Notes under the pieces: generated by a model | Database searches by the model: none | What the model saw: only the letters and a program-made list of their open reading frames with translations | Told to the model about the DNA's origin: nothing | Part shown: piece after piece, positions 33,550-43,044 of the stretch | Numbering within the stretch: the first letter of the stretch is position 1 | Layout of the letters: each line of letters opens with the position of its first letter | Program-made: the position numbers and the translations under genes | From: Streptomyces sp. NBC_01689 | GTDB taxonomy: Bacteria; Actinomycetota; Actinomycetes; Streptomycetales; Streptomycetaceae | Assembly: GCF_036250675.1 (NCBI RefSeq) | Contig: NZ_CP109592.1 | Location: 9,238,001-9,302,000 of the forward strand | DNA: 64,000 bases | Reading direction: 5' to 3'

Positions 33550-35267
33550 CTGGGTCCTCGATCGGTCAGGAGCTGGCCTCCCCCGCCGTGGCCGCGGTCC
33601 TCCGCCATGGCGATGTCCGGGTGGTGGAGGTCGAACGCCGGGGATTCACTGCGGATCCGCGGCAGGGTGTGGAAGTTGTGGCGCGGCGGCGGGCAGGAGG
33701 TGGCCCACTCCAGTGAACGGCCGTAGCCCCACGGGTCGTCGACCTCGATCTTCTTGCCGTACTTGGCGGTCTTCCAGACGTTGTAGAGGAACGGCAGCAT
33801 CGACAGGCCGAGCAGGAAGGACGCGATCGTGGAGATCGTGTTGAGGGCGGTGAAGCCGTCGGCCGCGAGGTAGTCGGCGTAACGACGCGGCATGCCCTCG
33901 GCGCCCAGCCAGTGCTGGACGAGGAACGTGCCGTGGAAGCCCACGAACAGCGTCCAGAAGGTGATCTTGCCGAGCCGCTCGTCGAGCATCTTGCCCGTGA
34001 ACTTCGGCCACCAGAAGTGGAAGCCGGAGAACATCGCGAAGACCACGGTGCCGAACACCACGTAGTGGAAGTGCGCCACCACGAAGTACGAGTCGGAGAC
34101 GTGGAAGTCCATCGGGGGCGAGGCCAGGATGACGCCGGTCAGACCGCCGAAGAGGAAGGTCACCAGGAAGCCGGTCGCCCAGAGCATCGGTGTCTCGAAG
34201 GACAGCGAGCCCTTCCACATCGTCCCGATCCAGTTGAAGAACTTCACGCCGGTCGGTACGGCGATCAGGAACGTCATGAAGGAGAAGAACGGAAGGAGCA
34301 CCCCGCCGGTGACGTACATGTGGTGCGCCCACACGGTCACGGAGAGACCCGCGATGGAGATGGTCGCCCCGATCAGGCCCATGTAGCCGAACATCGGCTT
34401 GCGCGAGAAGACGGGGATGACTTCCGAGACGATGCCGAAGAACGGCAGCGCGATGATGTACACCTCCGGATGGCCGAAGAACCAGAAGAGGTGCTGCCAC
34501 AGAAGTGATCCACCGTTCGCGGCGTCGAAGACGTGTGCCCCGAATTTTCGATCCGCCTCCAGGGCCAGCAACGCGGCGGCGAGCACGGGGAAGGCGAGCA
34601 GCACCAGTACGGCGGTGAGCAGCACGTTCCACACGAAGATCGGCATACGGAACATCGTCATGCCGGGAGCGCGCATGCAGATGATCGTGGTGATGAAGTT
34701 GACCGCGCCGAGGATGGTGCCGAAGCCGGAGAAGGCCAGACCCATGATCCACATGTCGGCGCCGACGCCGGGCGAGCGGACCGCGTCGGAGAGCGGCGAG
34801 TACGCGAACCAGCCGAAGTCGGCCGCGCCCTGCGGGGTGAGGAAGCCCCCGACCGCGATGAGCGAGCCGAAGAGGTAGAGCCAGTAGGCGAACATGTTCA
34901 GCCGCGGGAACGCCACGTCGGGCGCGCCGATCTGCAGCGGCATGATCCAGTTCGTGAAACCGGCGAACAGGGGCGTCGCGAACATCAGCAGCATGACGGT
35001 GCCGTGCATCGTGAACGCCTGGTTGTACTGCTCGTTCGAGACGATCTGGATGCCCGGCCGGGCCAGCTCGGCACGCATGATCAGCGCCATCACCCCGCCG
35101 ATCACGAAGAACGCGAACGAGGTGGTCAGATACAGCGTGCCGATGGTCTTGTGGTCGGTGGTCGTCAGCCACTTCACCACGACATTGCCGGGTTGCTCGC
35201 GCCTGACCGGCAGCTCGCTCTCGTAAGAGTCCTCGGATGCCGTGGCACCCCGAGGTTCGTTGCGCAT
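33546..35267 (-). CDS. ctaD: Cytochrome c oxidase subunit I (orphan aa3-type paralog)
   Basis: The 573-residue, 12-helix subunit contains the haem and copper ligands of haem-copper oxidases: [12 protein letters not shown] (low-spin haem His), [10 protein letters not shown] (CuB His and the His-Tyr crosslink), [10 protein letters not shown] (two CuB His) and VVAHFHYVV (haem a and a3 His). It would form the catalytic core of terminal oxidase, reducing oxygen at the membrane. The complete operon partners (ctaC, ctaE, ctaF, qcr genes) are absent on both sides, so this is a second copy. ATG 35267 starts MRNEPRG; an in-frame TTG lies two codons upstream. It is co-translated with a small membrane protein. 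Confidence 0.95.
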   Translation of the reverse strand: MRNEPRGATASEDSYESELPVRREQPGNVVVKWLTTTDHKTIGTLYLTTSFAFFVIGGVMALIMRAELARPGIQIVSNEQYNQAFTMHGTVMLLMFATPLFAGFTNWIMPLQIGAPDVAFPRLNMFAYWLYLFGSLIAVGGFLTPQGAADFGWFAYSPLSDAVRSPGVGADMWIMGLAFSGFGTILGAVNFITTIICMRAPGMTMFRMPIFVWNVLLTAVLVLLAFPVLAAALLALEADRKFGAHVFDAANGGSLLWQHLFWFFGHPEVYIIALPFFGIVSEVIPVFSRKPMFGYMGLIGATISIAGLSVTVWAHHMYVTGGVLLPFFSFMTFLIAVPTGVKFFNWIGTMWKGSLSFETPMLWATGFLVTFLFGGLTGVILASPPMDFHVSDSYFVVAHFHYVVFGTVVFAMFSGFHFWWPKFTGKMLDERLGKITFWTLFVGFHGTFLVQHWLGAEGMPRRYADYLAADGFTALNTISTIASFLLGLSMLPFLYNVWKTAKYGKKIEVDDPWGYGRSLEWATSCPPPRHNFHTLPRIRSESPAFDLHHPDIAMAEDRGHGGGGQLLTDRGPR

Positions 35268-35491
35268 GCTCAAGGCGGGTTGCTCCCCAACTGACGGTGG
35301 TCCGACGGCTCTCGTCTGCCGGCCATCCTCGCGGTTCGGAGCAGGCCACTACGCCCCGAGCGGTCGCCATTCAACCGATCGATCGTGGATGCAACCCGAA
35401 TACAGTAGGCATCCGAGTGAGACGTGGACGTCCTCTCTCCGGAGTCCCCTGAATTCCGTTCGCCCCTGACGGAGCAGGGGGATCCCGATGG

Positions 35492-36319
35492 CTATCCGGA
35501 GGAGAGGGCGGAGGCTAGGCGGGCGAGTGCCTCCTCGCTCCGGGAACCGGCCCGGGGGGTGCCGACGAGGAGCTGTTGTCCAGGCGCGTCATGGACGTCG
35601 AAGGTCTGGTAGGTCAGCTCGATCCGGCCGACCTCCGGGTGGACGAACACCTTGAACGCGCGGGTCAGGCCGCCCACTTCCTGGTCGTTCCACAGGATGT
35701 CGAACTCGGCTGAGAGGGACGACAGTTCGGTGACGAGGTCGCGGAGGGCGGCGTCGTCGGGGAAGCGGCCGCGGTTGAGCCGGAGCGCCCGCACGGTGGC
35801 CCGCCGCAGGAGGTCCCGTTCCACGAAGACCGTCTTGGCCTCCGGGTGGGTGAACAGGATGCGCGGCATGTTGCGTTCCTCGCCGAAGGGCGCGAGGAGC
35901 GCGTCGGCGATGGCGTTGACCGCGAGCACGTCGAACGCCGGCCCGAGGACGTACGCGGCCGCCGCCGGGAAGGCCTCCAGCAGCTCCGCGAGCGACGGGT
36001 GGACCAGGTCCCGTGGGGTGACGGGGTCGAGCCGGGGGTTCAGTCCGGCGAGCCGGAACAGGTGCTGGCGTGCGTCGACGGACAGGTGCAGCGCGTGACC
36101 GATCGCGTCGACGACCTGGGCGGACGGGTTCCGCTCGCGACCCTGTTCGAGCCGGGCGTAGTAGTCGGCACTCACTCCGGCGAGCACCGCGACCTCTTCC
36201 CGTCGCAGGCCGCTCAGCCGGCGTCCGGCGGTGCCGCCCGCGAGACCGGCGTCGGCGGGCTTGAGCCGGCCACGGGCGGCCCGCAGGAAGTCCCCGAGCT
36301 CATTCGTCCGTGCCGCCAT
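35492..36319 (-). CDS. XRE-family regulator with MmyB-like ligand domain
   Basis: The 275-residue protein has a helix-turn-helix (residues about 8-80; LSGLRREEVAVLAGVSADYY, ARLEQGRERNPSAQVVDAIG) and a C-terminal MmyB-like PAS fold (about 100-270; YVLGPAFDVLAVNAIADALL, MPRILFTHPEAK). This is a very common Streptomyces regulator type that usually represses or activates a neighbouring SDR or oxidoreductase. It is divergent from an SDR gene, and the gap holds a perfect 12-bp palindrome. The ligand may be a fatty acid or other small lipid, as proposed for MmyB folds. Confidence 0.92.
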   Translation of the reverse strand: MAARTNELGDFLRAARGRLKPADAGLAGGTAGRRLSGLRREEVAVLAGVSADYYARLEQGRERNPSAQVVDAIGHALHLSVDARQHLFRLAGLNPRLDPVTPRDLVHPSLAELLEAFPAAAAYVLGPAFDVLAVNAIADALLAPFGEERNMPRILFTHPEAKTVFVERDLLRRATVRALRLNRGRFPDDAALRDLVTELSSLSAEFDILWNDQEVGGLTRAFKVFVHPEVGRIELTYQTFDVHDAPGQQLLVGTPRAGSRSEEALARLASALSSG

Positions 36320-36561
36320 GACGTCGATGGTAGTCCCGCCGTTCGGTCCGGCGTGTCCCGCGCCGGCCGCGCCGGTGGCTCCGCTCGCCGCGGACCGAGT
36401 GGCCTCCGGCCGGTGGGCAGGCGCTCATGGCACCGGTGCGGCTGTGGACACGCAGGGCGGTGCGGACACGGAGAGCGGCGCGCGGCCGGTGGTCGTTCGA
36501 CGGGGCGCGGCGCGTCGAGAGGCGGTGTCCGCGGGGACACCGGGACCGCTCGCAGGAAGCC

Positions 36562-36590
36562 GCTGCCTGGGTGCCGGACACCCAGGCAGC
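36562..36590. promoter_or_regulatory. Perfect 12-bp inverted repeat between XRE and SDR genes
   Basis: GCTGCCTGGGTG at 36562-36573 pairs with CACCCAGGCAGC at 36579-36590, spacer CCGGA. It lies 92 bases upstream of the SDR start and 242 bases upstream of the regulator. Since no gene ends here on either strand, an operator is more likely than a terminator. The remaining parts of the 363-base gap show no gene. Confidence 0.5.
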
Positions 36591-36682
36591 CACGTCCTCC
36601 CGGCGCGCGGTACGAGGCGGTGGACTGGGGGCGGGCCGGGGCACGGGACCCGGCCGGACCGACGTACAGGGAGACCCCTCGC

Positions 36683-37414
36683 ATGACCGCACCGCGGAAG
36701 AACGTCCTCGTCACCGGCGCGAGCAGCGGTATCGGCGAGGCCACCGCCCGCCGTCTCGCCGCCGCGGGGCACCGTGTCCTGGTGGGCGCCCGCCGCACCG
36801 GGCGACTCGCCGCCCTCGCGAAGGAACTCCGCGACGCGGGCGGGACCGTCCACCACCGCGAGCTCGACGTGTGCGACCTCGGATCGTTCCGTGCCTTCGC
36901 CGCCTCGGCGCTGACCGAGTTCGGCGGCATCGACGTGCTGGTCAACAACGCGGGCGTGATGCCCCTCTCCCCGGTCGCCGACCTGCGCGTCGACGACTGG
37001 AACCGGATGATCGACGTGAACCTCCGCGGCGTGCTCCACGGCATCGCCGCCGTCCTCCCCGCGATGCGGGAACAGGGCGGCGGGCAGATCATCAACATCT
37101 CGTCCGTCTCCGGACACCGGGTCGACCCGACGGCGGCCGTCTACAGCGCCACGAAATTCGCCGTGGCCGCTCTCTCCGAAGGCCTGAGGCAGGAGAGCCG
37201 CGACATCCGCGTCACCGTCGTCAGTCCCGGGTTCACCCACAGCGAGCTCACCCATCAGGGCGGCAACCCGGAAGTGCGGAGCGCCGTCCGTGCCGCCGCC
37301 GAGCAGCTCGCGATCCCCGCGTCCGCGATCGCCGAGGCGATCGCCTTCGCCGTGGACCAGCCCGCGGACGTCGACGTCAACGAACTCGTCGTGCGGCCGA
37401 CGGCCCAGGGCTGA
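36683..37414 (+). CDS. Short-chain dehydrogenase/reductase
   Basis: The 243-residue classical SDR has the cofactor motif TGASSGIG (residues 11-18), the NNAG motif (88-91), Ser141 (INISSVSG) and the Tyr154-x3-Lys158 pair in YSATKFA. The basic pair ARR after the second strand (residues 36-38) suggests NADP. ATG 36683 follows GGGAG by 10 bases. It is the evident target of the divergent XRE regulator. Substrate cannot be assigned. Confidence 0.92.
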   Translation: MTAPRKNVLVTGASSGIGEATARRLAAAGHRVLVGARRTGRLAALAKELRDAGGTVHHRELDVCDLGSFRAFAASALTEFGGIDVLVNNAGVMPLSPVADLRVDDWNRMIDVNLRGVLHGIAAVLPAMREQGGGQIINISSVSGHRVDPTAAVYSATKFAVAALSEGLRQESRDIRVTVVSPGFTHSELTHQGGNPEVRSAVRAAAEQLAIPASAIAEAIAFAVDQPADVDVNELVVRPTAQG

Positions 37415-37503
37415 GCGAAGGCACCCGCCGGCCGGCGGACCGGATGCGCGAGCGGCAGTGGCGTGATCCGTCGCGGCAGGAAGGCTCCCTCTGACCCAGA
37501 GGG

Positions 37504-37550
37504 ACGCAAAAATTTGCGCATCTTGCGTTCACTTGCGTCGTGGTGCGCAA
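37504..37550. promoter_or_regulatory. Cluster of TTGCG repeats upstream of the GH87 gene
   Basis: TTGCG occurs at 37514-37518, 37523-37527 and 37533-37537 in direct orientation 9-10 bases apart, bounded by CGCAA at 37505-37509 and 37546-37550. A further TTGCG-N9-CGCAA palindrome is at 37835-37853. The gap 37415-38002 contains no gene that I can support. The pattern suggests binding of a LacI-type or related regulator at two sites, perhaps with looping. Confidence 0.5.
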
Positions 37551-37834
37551 GGTATCGACAGCTGCTTTACGGGACCGGGCCGCGATGCCGGACAGAGGGA
37601 CGCGGGTCGGTCCCGCGTCTGCTTCCGGGACGCTCGACAGATGTCAAGTGCGCGAAGTCCAACGGGAGTAGTGGGCCAAGCGCATCGGGGGCCGACTCGC
37701 CCGGAGATGCGTCCCCGGTCCTGCTCATCGGCCCCGGGAGGGGCGAGCGCGGCGCCTTCGTCGGTGAGGCGCGGGTGTGGTCGGTGAAACTTGTGGCGTC
37801 CGGGCGGTAGACGGACTCGCAGGGCTCTGCAATA

Positions 37835-37853
37835 TTGCGATGAAAGAGCGCAA
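37835..37853. promoter_or_regulatory. TTGCG-N9-CGCAA palindrome near the GH87 promoter
   Basis: TTGCG at 37835-37839 and CGCAA at 37849-37853 form an inverted repeat about 150 bases before the GH87 start. Sugar-responsive LacI regulators in Streptomyces use palindromes of this size. Confidence 0.4.
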
Positions 37854-38002
37854 GAAGCTGCGTGAACTGCCCATGCGGAGATCACCGATCTCGGCGCGGA
37901 CAGCTCACGCCGTCCCGCCGTACCGCGCCACCGCTCTGCCCAGGAACGAGCCGACCTCGCCGCCCCCGCCGGCGCGCGAACCTCCGCAGGGAGTGACCCC
38001 GC

Positions 38003-41000
38003 ATGACCCGACACAGGCCCAGATCCTGGAGACGACGCGCAGCCACCGCCGCGCTCGCCTCCACCGTCATAGCGCTGGGCATGCCCGCGCTGAGCGCCCA
38101 CGCCGCCGGCGGCCCCAACGCCGCCGCGGACAGCCCGACCAGGGCCGGCAGTGCCCTCGGCGCCCACACGGCCGCCGGTATCACCGACGGGAACACCGAC
38201 ACCTACTGGCAGGCCGGCAAGAAGTCGGCGCAGTGGGTACAGACCGACCTCGGGCGGACCGAGCGCGTCCGCCAGGTCGTGCTGCGGCTGCCCGAGGACT
38301 GGCAGACCCGCACCCAGACGCTCGCGCTTCAGGGCAGCGCCGACGGAAAGAGCTTCGCCACGCTCAAGTCGTCGGCGCAGTACGTCTTCAGCCCCGGCAA
38401 CGGCAACACGGTGAAGGTCTCCTTCCCCGCGACACTGGCCCGTTACGTGCGGGCCGACTTCAGCAAGAACTCGGTCGCCTCCACCGCCCAGCTCGCCGAG
38501 ATGCAGGTGCTCACGGCCGCCGCCTCGACCCCCAACCTCGCCCAGGGCAAGACCTTCACCGAGAGCGGGCACGCCGACGTCTACGGCGCGGCCAACGCCG
38601 GCGACGGCAACCGGGACACCTACTGGGAGAGCAAGAACAACGCCTTCCCGCAGTGGCTCCAGGTCGACCTGGGCTCCTCGGTCAAGGTGAACCAGGTGAC
38701 GCTGCGGCTGCCCGGCGGATGGCCGAGCCGCAGCCAGACGCTCAAGATCCAGGGCTCCACCGACAACCAGAACTTCACCGATCTGACAGCGTCCAAGGCG
38801 TACACCTTCGACAGCAGCAACGACCAGTCGACGACCATCAGCCTCGACACCACCACGACGCGGTACGTCCGTGTGCTGATCACCGCCAACAGCGGCTGGC
38901 CGGCAGGGCAGTTGTCCGAGCTGGAGGTCTACGGGCCCGCGACCGGCGACACCCAGGCGCCCTCCGCGCCCGCGAACCTGAGCTACACCGAGCCCGGCAC
39001 CGGCCAGATCAAGCTGACCTGGGGCGCGTCGAGCGACGACACGGGTGTCACCGGATATGACATCTACGCCAACGGCCAGCTGCGGGCGACCGTCGCGGGG
39101 AACGTCCTGACGTACACCGACACCCAGTCGGCCAGTACCGACGTCACGTACTTCGTGCGCGCCAAGGACGCGGCGGGCAACGTCTCCTCCAACAGCAACA
39201 GCGTGACCCGCAAGGGAACGGGCGGCGACACCCAGGCCCCCACGGCGCCCGGGAACCTCGCCTACACGCAGTCCGGCAGTGACGTGAAGCTCACCTGGCA
39301 GGCGTCGAGCGACAACGTCAAGGTCACCGGCTACGACGTCTACGCCAACGACCAGCTCGTCAAGTCCGTGGCGGGCGACGTCCTCACCTACACCGACACC
39401 CCGTCGGCGGCGGCCACGGTCACCTACTACGTGAAGGCGAAGGACGCCGCCGGAAACGTCTCGGTGGCGAGCAACAGCGTCACCCGGGCCGGCTCGGGCG
39501 GAGGCTCCAACCTGGCCCAGGGCAAGCCCATCGACGCTTCGTCGTACACCTTCACCTATGTCGCCGCCAACGCCAACGACGGCCAGACCAGCACCTATTG
39601 GGAGAGCGGCGGTGGCGCCTACCCGGCCACCCTCACCACCAAGCTGGGCGCCAACGCCGATCTCAGCCAGATCGTCGTCAAGCTGAACCCGGACGCGGCC
39701 TGGTCGACACGTACGCAGAACATCCAGGTGCTCGGCCGCGACCAGGACGCGACGGCCTTCACCAGTCTCGCCGCGGCGAAGGACTACACGTTCTCACCCG
39801 CGAGCGGCAACACGGTGACCATCCCGGTCTCCGGCTCGGCCGCCGACCTCCAGCTCAAGTTCACCTCCAACACCGGCGCTCCCGGCGCGCAGGTCGCCGA
39901 GTTCCAGGTCATCGGCACCCCCGCCGCCAACCCGGACCTGAAGGTCACCGGGATCACCAACACGCCCTCGGCGCCCGTCGAGTCGGACACGATCAGCCTC
40001 AGCGCGACCGTCACCAACGGCGGCACCAAGGCGGCCAAGGCCACCGACCTGAACTTCACCCTCGGGGGGACGAAGGTCGCCACCGCGGACGTCCCCGCCC
40101 TCGCCGCCGGCGAGACGAAGACGGTCACCGCGAGCATCGGTGCCCGCGACGCGGGCAGCTACCCGGTGGGCGCGGAGGTGGACCCGTCGAACAAGGTCAT
40201 CGAGCAGAACGAGGCGAACAACGTCTTCACCCGCTCGGACGCCCTCGTCGTCAAGCCCGTCTCCAGCTCCGACCTGGTCGCCGCGCCGGTCTCCTGGACC
40301 CCGTCCAGTGCCTCGGCCGGTGACGACGTCAAGTTCACCGTCGCGATCAAGAACCAGGGGACGATAGACTCGGCCTCCGGTGCCCACGGCGTCACCTTGA
40401 CGATCCAGGACTCCAAGGGCGCCACCGTCAAGACGCTCACCGGCTCCTACAACGGTGCCATCGCCTCGGGCCAGACGACCGCTCCGGTCAGCCTCGGTTC
40501 GTGGACCGGCGTCAACGGCAAGTACACCGTCAAGACGGTCATCGCCGACGACACCAACGAGCTGCCGGTCAAGCGGGCCAACAACACCACCACGCAGTCC
40601 CTGTTCGTCGGACGCGGCGCCGACATGCCGTACGACATGTACGAGGCCGAGGACGGCACGGTCGGAGGCGGCGCCAAGGTCGTCGGCCCGAACCGGACCA
40701 TCGGCGACCCGGCCGGCGAGGCGAGCGGCCGCAAGGCGGTCACCCTCAACGCGACCGGCCAGTACGTCGAGTGGACCACCCGCGCGGCCACCAACAGCCT
40801 GGTGACCCGCTTCTCGATCCCGGACGGCACCGACAGCACGCTCAACGTCTACGTGGACGGCCAGTTCCTCAAGGCCATCGACCTCACCTCCAAGTACGCC
40901 TGGCTGTACGGCAACGAGACCGCGCCCGGCAACTCGCCCGGCTCCGGTGCTCCGCGCCACATCTACGACGAGGCGAACCTGCTGCTCGGCAAGACCGTGC

Positions 41001-42277
41001 CGGCCGGTTCCAAGATCCGGCTCCAGAAGGACGCCGCCAACAACTCCTCCTACTACAACATCGACTTCATCAACACGGAGCAGGCGACCGCCGCCGCGAA
41101 CCCTGACCCGGCCGCCTACACGGTCCCGGCGGGCTTCGCGCACCAGGACGTACAGAACGCGCTCGACAAGGTCCGCATGGACACCACGGGCAAGCTCGTC
41201 GGCGTCTACCTGCCCGCCGGTGACTACGAGACCTCCAGCAAGTTCCAGGTCTACGGCAAGGCCGTCCAGGTGATCGGCGCCGGGCCGTGGTTCACCCGCT
41301 TCCACGCCCCCTCCTCGCAGGAGAACACCGACATCGGCTTCCGGGCCGAGGCGAGCGCCAAGGGCTCGACGTTCGCGGGCTTCTCCTACTTCGGCAACTA
41401 CACGTCCCGGATCGACGGTCCGGGCAAGGTGTTCGACTTCTCCAACGTCTCCGACATCACCATCGACAACATCTGGGTCGAGCACATGGTGTGCCTCTAC
41501 TGGGGCGCCAACACCGACAACATGACCATCAAGAACTCCCGCATCCGTGACACGTTCGCCGACGGCATCAACATGACGAACGGGTCCACGGACAACCACG
41601 TGGTCAACAACGACGCCCGGGCCACGGGCGACGACAGCTTCGCGCTCTTCTCGGCGATCGACGCCGGCGGCGCGGACGAGAAGAACAACCTGTACGAGAA
41701 CCTGACGTCGACGCTCACCTGGAGAGCGGCCGGTATCGCCGTCTACGGCGGCTACGCCAACACCTTCCGCAACATCCGGGTCGCCGACACCCTGGTCTAC
41801 TCCGGCATCACGATCTCCTCGCTGGACTTCGGTTACCCGATGAACGGCTTCGGGACCGATCCCACGACGATCGAGAACGTGTCGCTCGACCGGACGGGCG
41901 GCCACTTCTGGGGCTCGCAGGTCTTCCCCGCCATCTGGGCGTTCTCCGCGTCCAAGGTCTTCCAGGGGATACGGGTCAACGACGTCGACATCGACGACTC
42001 CACCTACGGAGGCGTGATGTTCCAGACCAACTACGTCGGCGGCCAGCCGCAGTTCCCGGTGAAGGACACGATCTTCACCGACATCTCCATCACCAACTCC
42101 AAGAAGAGCGGTGACGCCTTCGACGCCAAGTCGGGATTCGGCATCTGGGCCAACGAGCTGCCGGAGCCCGGTCAGGGTCCGGCCGTCGGTGAGGCCACCT
42201 TCCGCAACCTGCGGATGAGCGGCAACGCCCAGGACATCCGGAACACGACCAGCACGTTCAAGATCAATACCGAGTGA
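38003..42277 (+). CDS. Secreted multidomain GH87 alpha-1,3-glucanase (mutanase/mycodextranase type)
   Basis: The 1424-residue protein is modular. Residues 1-35 are a signal peptide (cleavage AHA-AGG). Two discoidin-like domains follow (about 39-170 and 175-313, NAGDGNRDTYWES), two fibronectin type III domains (316-405, 407-495), a third discoidin-like domain (500-640), two CARDB domains (645-745, 750-865), a CBM6/35-like domain (870-1030, YEAEDGTVGGGAKV) and a right-handed beta-helix catalytic domain (about 1034-1424). Asp1187 (FADGINMTNG) and Asp1210-Asp1211 (ATGDDSFALFS) match the three catalytic aspartates known for GH87. It should cleave alpha-1,3 or mixed alpha-glucans of fungal walls or bacterial biofilm. 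ATG 38003 fits the signal peptide. Confidence 0.92.
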   Translation: MTRHRPRSWRRRAATAALASTVIALGMPALSAHAAGGPNAAADSPTRAGSALGAHTAAGITDGNTDTYWQAGKKSAQWVQTDLGRTERVRQVVLRLPEDWQTRTQTLALQGSADGKSFATLKSSAQYVFSPGNGNTVKVSFPATLARYVRADFSKNSVASTAQLAEMQVLTAAASTPNLAQGKTFTESGHADVYGAANAGDGNRDTYWESKNNAFPQWLQVDLGSSVKVNQVTLRLPGGWPSRSQTLKIQGSTDNQNFTDLTASKAYTFDSSNDQSTTISLDTTTTRYVRVLITANSGWPAGQLSELEVYGPATGDTQAPSAPANLSYTEPGTGQIKLTWGASSDDTGVTGYDIYANGQLRATVAGNVLTYTDTQSASTDVTYFVRAKDAAGNVSSNSNSVTRKGTGGDTQAPTAPGNLAYTQSGSDVKLTWQASSDNVKVTGYDVYANDQLVKSVAGDVLTYTDTPSAAATVTYYVKAKDAAGNVSVASNSVTRAGSGGGSNLAQGKPIDASSYTFTYVAANANDGQTSTYWESGGGAYPATLTTKLGANADLSQIVVKLNPDAAWSTRTQNIQVLGRDQDATAFTSLAAAKDYTFSPASGNTVTIPVSGSAADLQLKFTSNTGAPGAQVAEFQVIGTPAANPDLKVTGITNTPSAPVESDTISLSATVTNGGTKAAKATDLNFTLGGTKVATADVPALAAGETKTVTASIGARDAGSYPVGAEVDPSNKVIEQNEANNVFTRSDALVVKPVSSSDLVAAPVSWTPSSASAGDDVKFTVAIKNQGTIDSASGAHGVTLTIQDSKGATVKTLTGSYNGAIASGQTTAPVSLGSWTGVNGKYTVKTVIADDTNELPVKRANNTTTQSLFVGRGADMPYDMYEAEDGTVGGGAKVVGPNRTIGDPAGEASGRKAVTLNATGQYVEWTTRAATNSLVTRFSIPDGTDSTLNVYVDGQFLKAIDLTSKYAWLYGNETAPGNSPGSGAPRHIYDEANLLLGKTVPAGSKIRLQKDAANNSSYYNIDFINTEQATAAANPDPAAYTVPAGFAHQDVQNALDKVRMDTTGKLVGVYLPAGDYETSSKFQVYGKAVQVIGAGPWFTRFHAPSSQENTDIGFRAEASAKGSTFAGFSYFGNYTSRIDGPGKVFDFSNVSDITIDNIWVEHMVCLYWGANTDNMTIKNSRIRDTFADGINMTNGSTDNHVVNNDARATGDDSFALFSAIDAGGADEKNNLYENLTSTLTWRAAGIAVYGGYANTFRNIRVADTLVYSGITISSLDFGYPMNGFGTDPTTIENVSLDRTGGHFWGSQVFPAIWAFSASKVFQGIRVNDVDIDDSTYGGVMFQTNYVGGQPQFPVKDTIFTDISITNSKKSGDAFDAKSGFGIWANELPEPGQGPAVGEATFRNLRMSGNAQDIRNTTSTFKINTE

Positions 42278-42297
42278 GTTCCGAACAGCCGTGAACG

Positions 42298-42332
42298 GTA
42301 CGGGGTCACCCTCCGCGAGGGTGGCCCCGTAC
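42298..42332. terminator. 16-bp hairpin after the GH87 gene
   Basis: 42298-42313 pairs with 42317-42332 (GTACGGGG core, one T-G wobble, loop CGC), 20 bases after the GH87 stop. Confidence 0.8.
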
Positions 42333-42406
42333 TGCCGTGCCGGAGGAGACGGAGCCCTCGGAACGGCAGCGTCGGAGCCGGCACCAGGCAGCGGGGCCGC
42401 CGTTCG

Positions 42407-42452
42407 GTGCCGGGTGCCGGGTGCCGGGTGCCGGGTGCCGGTGCCGGTGCCG
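42407..42452. repeat. GTGCCGG / GTGCCG microsatellite
   Basis: Four tandem GTGCCGG units (42407-42434) pass into three GTGCCG units (42435-42452). The tract lies about 150 bases before the PASTA lipoprotein start and is prone to slippage. Confidence 0.85.
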
Positions 42453-42605
42453 GATGCCCGGGGAGGGCGACGCCGTTCGAGCAGCTGTTCCCCTGGTCAT
42501 GGGGCTACGCCGCAATGCGTATGGCGTGAGACGGCGGTGGCCCGTCACCCTGAGTTCCGTCACGCCACGGAACGTCCATGGGCGTCATTCACGGGGGAGT
42601 CCTTC

Positions 42606-42968
42606 ATGCGCCACGTCCGTCCTCGCCCTGTCCGCCTCGTCGCCCTCCCCGCCGTGGCCGTGTTGCTCGCGTTCGGCCCGCTCGTCGCCTGCAACGACGA
42701 CGACGGCGGCTCGCCCGCACCGGTCTCGGTCTCCCCGACGTCGCCGGCCAGGCCGAGCCCCACCGCCGCGAAGGGCGTGGTGCCCGACCTCACGGGTCTC
42801 ACCGTCGCGGACGCGCGGGGCAAGCTCGCCGAACTGGACTACGGGATGGCGTTCACCGACGACTCGGAGATCGGGGACGACTCCCTCACGGTGACCGCCC
42901 AGTCCCCGGCACCCGATTCCGCGCTGAAGCCCGGTGCCACGGTGACGATCACCGTCCCCGGCCGCTGA
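42606..42968 (+). CDS. PASTA-domain lipoprotein
   Basis: The 120-residue protein has a lipoprotein signal (RLVALPAVAVLLAFGPLVAC; lipobox LVAC with Cys29), a short Ser/Pro linker and a single PASTA domain (about 57-118; VVPDLTGLTVADARGKLAEL, TVTAQSPAPDSALKPGATVT). PASTA domains bind peptidoglycan fragments, so it probably sits on the outer face of the membrane near the wall. ATG 42606 follows GGGGGAG by 6 bases. The signal decides the start. It appears monocistronic. Confidence 0.88.
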   Translation: MRHVRPRPVRLVALPAVAVLLAFGPLVACNDDDGGSPAPVSVSPTSPARPSPTAAKGVVPDLTGLTVADARGKLAELDYGMAFTDDSEIGDDSLTVTAQSPAPDSALKPGATVTITVPGR

Positions 42969-43044
42969 GGTGCCGTGCCGGGCGCCGTCCTCCCGGGGGC
43001 CGGAGGCGACGCGGAGAGGGGTGCGGGAGCCTGGAGAGGCGCCG

